Below, piece after piece: positions 61,001-64,000 of a stretch of DNA of 64,000 bases. The stretch covers positions 790,584 through 854,583 of the forward strand of contig VXAI01000275.1 of NCBI GenBank assembly GCA_013399305.1, in the 5' to 3' direction. The DNA comes from Rostratula benghalensis. Lineage: Eukaryota; Chordata; Aves; Charadriiformes; Rostratulidae. The position numbers and the translations under genes were made by a program. How positions within the stretch are numbered: the first letter of the stretch is position 1; each line of letters starts with the position of its first letter. Below the pieces are notes generated by a model. That model was not told the DNA's origin and did not search any database. It saw nothing but the letters and a program-made list of their open reading frames with translations.

Positions 61001-63117
61001 AAAAAAAAAAGTTTGTCATTTTCTATAATTGGATATGTAAAGAACACTCAATATTTTGGTGAGATTTTAGGGAGGGTTGGGGGCACTTTTTTTTTCTGAA
61101 GTTTTTTAAGAGTGTTTCCTCTTAAGAAATTACTATCTTCTCTGGCAGACTTCTATAACTGGAGCGTGCTGTGGATTATGATATTACTAGTACCAGGAAA
61201 ATCTAATTAAACTAAATGATCTGGAGTCTGATTTTTATTTTATTTGTTCAAGCCTACAAAGTAATTAAGTCAAATGTTCTCAAAGGAGCATCATGGATGC
61301 AACTTTTAACTTGTAAGTCGGGAAGGACAGGTGCTTTGATTGTCATAATGATTTCATATCTGCTTCTACAGCCTTTCATCATCACTGATGACACAGTAGA
61401 CTGCAGTACCTCTTCATCTGTGCTATATATGTTAAATGACAGGTGGTAAATGGTACCTTTGGTACCTTTATTTTCCTGTGTTTGTGTATAACTTGACACC
61501 TTTAATGTGACGTGAAGGAAATTTTTCTTTTGGCATCACTCTGCTGGTGAGGCTTAACGATGTCTGCAATGAAGAGATAAAGAGGATGGTAGGATCTACT
61601 CACATTGCTTGGCTAGTGTGGCTATGACACCTAGGAGGACGAGCACAAGGACTCCCAGGACCAGTGACACATAGAACCAGGATGAACGCCTATGTGGGTA
61701 GCCTGGACAGAGGTGGAAAGAAGAGTGGCTTAATGTCTTTGCACTATTAAAATTAACACTGCCTTTCTGCATGCCATCTTCTTACATGGAAACAAAAAAG
61801 AAATCATCTGCCTAAAACCAGCCTGCTGTTTGTAGCATGTGGAGACATTTTACTTATGAAAAATTTGCATCCGTTTTGCATACATGAAAGTGAAATTGAA
61901 AGATTACTTTGTCAGATAGTGCAAGTGATTTTCAATCAAGCATTCCATTAAGAATTGTCTTCCTCCTTTGAGTTATTTTTTCCAAGCGTTGCTTTCTCCC
62001 ACCTACTCCCAGAAAGATCCTGCAGAGCAATTCCAGGGAAAGCATCAGTTTGTGGTATGTTCCCTCCTCTCCTGTGTGTTAACGTGCCTGTCACACAGCT
62101 GAAAGCTGAATGCGTAGAAAAGGCAAAAAAATCCCATACTGACATGACAACAGAGTGAAGTACATCTGCCCAAGCATCTCTCCACCCATTTGACAGTCAT
62201 CAGCTCATGAGAGTGAAACACTCAGGAAGAAGCAGAACCCAAGGAAATCTGAGGTCAAGGTGCCATTCCACAAACCACAGAGTTGCACTTTTGTAACTGC
62301 TGTTTTCCTGACCCTGCCTGCGTCAGACGAGCAACTGCCCCATTCTCTGGCTGCCTGAGATGAACTTTGCAATGATCTCTTTCAACTCATGGAGTTCTAT
62401 GGGTCTGTCCTTGTCTGGTACGTGTCCTTCAGTATAGAGAAGCTGCAATCATTAATGCACATGGAGAGCTGGGTATTATGCTATTTCCAAAGCCAAATGT
62501 GCCCCTGTGGCTCTTTCTGCAGTCACTCACAGAAGGGTGAGTAGAATTTTACTTTCTTTTGCAGAATCCTTCACAGAATCTTCATGGAATCTTCAATGTA
62601 GGGCACAAAAACATTTTAAAAAATTATTATTAAAATATCTTTCAATATTTTTTTTTTACAAGGAAAGTACATAATCGGAAAACCCAACAAAAACACCCAT
62701 GTGAAATGATAAATCAGTTCTTTATTGAGAGATCGTATGTAAAGACTGTTGGTAGCAGGTTTTACTGTTGAGTAATAGGAAAGACTAAATCTGTAATTAG
62801 TAACCAACAACCAAACAAAATAGCACACTACCAGAAGCGGAAGCCTCCGATCTGCTGCTCCCTTCAGGTTTCGACCTCACACGCAGCTCAGCATATGTAA
62901 TCATGTTTCCTGTAATAAGTAGGGAAATGCCGACATTTGTGGTTGTGCAAGCCATTAAGTGGAGAAACAATAAAGAATTACATAGAAGAGAATTATATAG
63001 AATGGGGTATGTGCTACCAGAGCTGCTAGTTCAGCTTTATTTTTTAAGAAACAACCGGCAAGATGATGACTTACCTTTTCCTGCTGCTATCAGGAAGTAA
63101 CTAAAAGCCTCCTCCAT
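58085..63117 (-). CDS. Lectin C: ITIM-bearing NKR-P1/KLRB-like receptor
   Basis: Seven minus-strand exons give 252 codons plus stop, listed 5' to 3': 63117-63075, 62909-62832, 61702-61604, 60818-60678, 59780-59629, 58988-58876, 58217-58085. All junctions are GT-AG and phases run 1,1,1,1,0,2, as in lectin A. The start ATG has A at -3 and G at +4. Cytoplasmic tail: canonical ITIM ITYAEL (18-23). Membrane span about 49-71, with no charged residue in it. The long stalk (74-126) has an N-glycosylation site at N91 and cysteines at 116 and 124 that could form a disulfide dimer. Lectin-like domain from C127 with C138, C155, C221, C235, C243, IWIGL (184-188) and KKWIC (239-243); no Ca2+-binding motif. 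Likely an inhibitory leukocyte receptor. KLRB1 is the closest family by appearance; KLRF or NKG2 kinship cannot be excluded. It converges on lectin B, with about 6.1 kb between the two stop codons. Confidence 0.87.
60827..60860. repeat. (CA)n and (CAA)n simple repeat
   Basis: ACACACACACAC is followed by repeated AACAAC just upstream of the lectin C stalk exon, on the acceptor side. As a minus-strand polypyrimidine-like GT/TTG tract it may form part of the intron 3' end. Confidence 0.6.
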
Positions 63118-64000
63118 AATCTTTGCCTGAACGACTTGGGTCCTGTGTGGCTGGACCAGGAGGCAGACAGACAGACAGAAGGATGGGTAAGACCTGGGTA
63201 CTATCCATAGCAAACAGCCCATTTATTGCTAAGCCATCTCAGGAGGTTTCGTAGGGGCTTAAGGGGCATCAAAGCCATGACAGCTTTATGAAACAGGGAG
63301 ATCCCAAAGGGAAAACTGTCTCTCAGAGAAATGTTTCTGCAGCAAGGTGATTCTTGGGGGCATTGCTGACTTGTGAAAGTTTATGCCAGGATATTACACA
63401 ATGATTGTAATAGCAGAAGAATGAACCTGATGGTTGAAGATACCCCTTTCTAGACGCACATTACCAGAACAAAAGAGAAAAGCCATTAAAATGCCAGAGT
63501 GTGAGTTAGATGCACATGGATTATTTCTGAACCTATTTTCAGATTTGTTTTAGCTAGGCATTTTGTACAGCTACTGGATAATTTTATGGAAAAAATGGAC
63601 TTTTGGTAGACTGATCTTTCCAAAAATGGTGAGATTTTATCAGTCTGAATAAAGAATAACTTCTGGGCTACAGCCTTAGTTTGTGATCACTGGGGCTTTT
63701 AAAAATAATGAAGCAATTTGTGCTGTATAAAACTTCACCAATCAAGCAAAAATTTCCAGAAGAAGGGACTCTCATCAGGCTAAAATGTGATAGCATTTTA
63801 TGTATGAGAATTGCTGAAGTGTGGAGAGCTTTTACAGCAAGAAAAATACTGAGGACCTGATTGGCAAATAAGGTTTATTCATACAAGTAAGATGTTCTGT
63901 GTGTTAGAGAACCTGACCTAGCACACTTTACTGTTTGCTTTGTTACAATTTACTAGTTCAATGAACTACAAGAAAAATCTATAATTTATATTTAACTTTA
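63118..64000. other. 5' flank of lectin C
   Basis: This should hold the 5' UTR and promoter of lectin C on the minus strand. There is no CpG island and no recognised repeat. Confidence 0.4.

Noticed and set aside
1..64000. CRISPR arrays, operons, tRNA or rRNA genes
   Set aside because: None seen. The sequence is avian nuclear DNA and the tandem arrays present are simple microsatellites.

Overview
The window is vertebrate nuclear DNA, almost certainly from a bird. Genes are split into many short exons with GT-AG introns. The interspersed repeats are CR1 LINE 3' ends and ERVL-type LTRs beginning TGTCCTGG or similar, both typical of avian genomes. Only two single-base assembly gaps (N) are present, at 3073 and 4968. 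I found four complete multi-exon protein-coding genes by joining exons by hand. Splice phases and total reading frames close without a stop in all four.

Layout. (1) 2092-18737, plus strand: a 13-exon, 615-codon DBH-like copper monooxygenase, best called MOXD2, with every copper ligand intact. (2) 18738-21759: intergenic, filled by a CR1 element with an LTR inserted into it. (3) 21760-33714, plus: a 7-exon, 233-codon type II C-type lectin-like receptor (lectin A) with an ITIM in its cytoplasmic tail. (4) 33963-37123: a decayed minus-strand endogenous retrovirus with an LTR just behind lectin A, followed by a second, degenerate copy of lectin A's last exon. (5) 37124-46739: a repeat-rich intergenic stretch with a solo LTR and CR1 pieces. 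(6) 46740-51938, plus: a CpG island and a 5-exon, 185-codon CLEC2-family lectin (lectin B). (7) 51939-58084: gene-poor, probably including lectin B's 3' UTR, plus a CR1 copy. (8) 58085-63117, minus: a 7-exon, 252-codon ITIM-bearing killer-lectin-like receptor (lectin C) pointing toward lectin B.

How the genes may work together. Lectins A and C look like inhibitory leukocyte receptors: a tyrosine motif in a short cytoplasmic tail, one membrane span without a charged residue in its core, a stalk and a Ca2+-independent lectin-like domain. Lectin B has the sequence features of the CLEC2/CD69 family, which supplies ligands for NKR-P1 receptors in mammals and in the chicken MHC. The block could therefore be a compact, linked receptor-ligand set of natural-killer type beside MOXD2. 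In human, the MOXD2 relic lies beside the T-cell receptor beta locus, and another C-type lectin gene, CLEC5A, lies in the same neighbourhood. The pairing is inference; the gene structures are read directly from the sequence.
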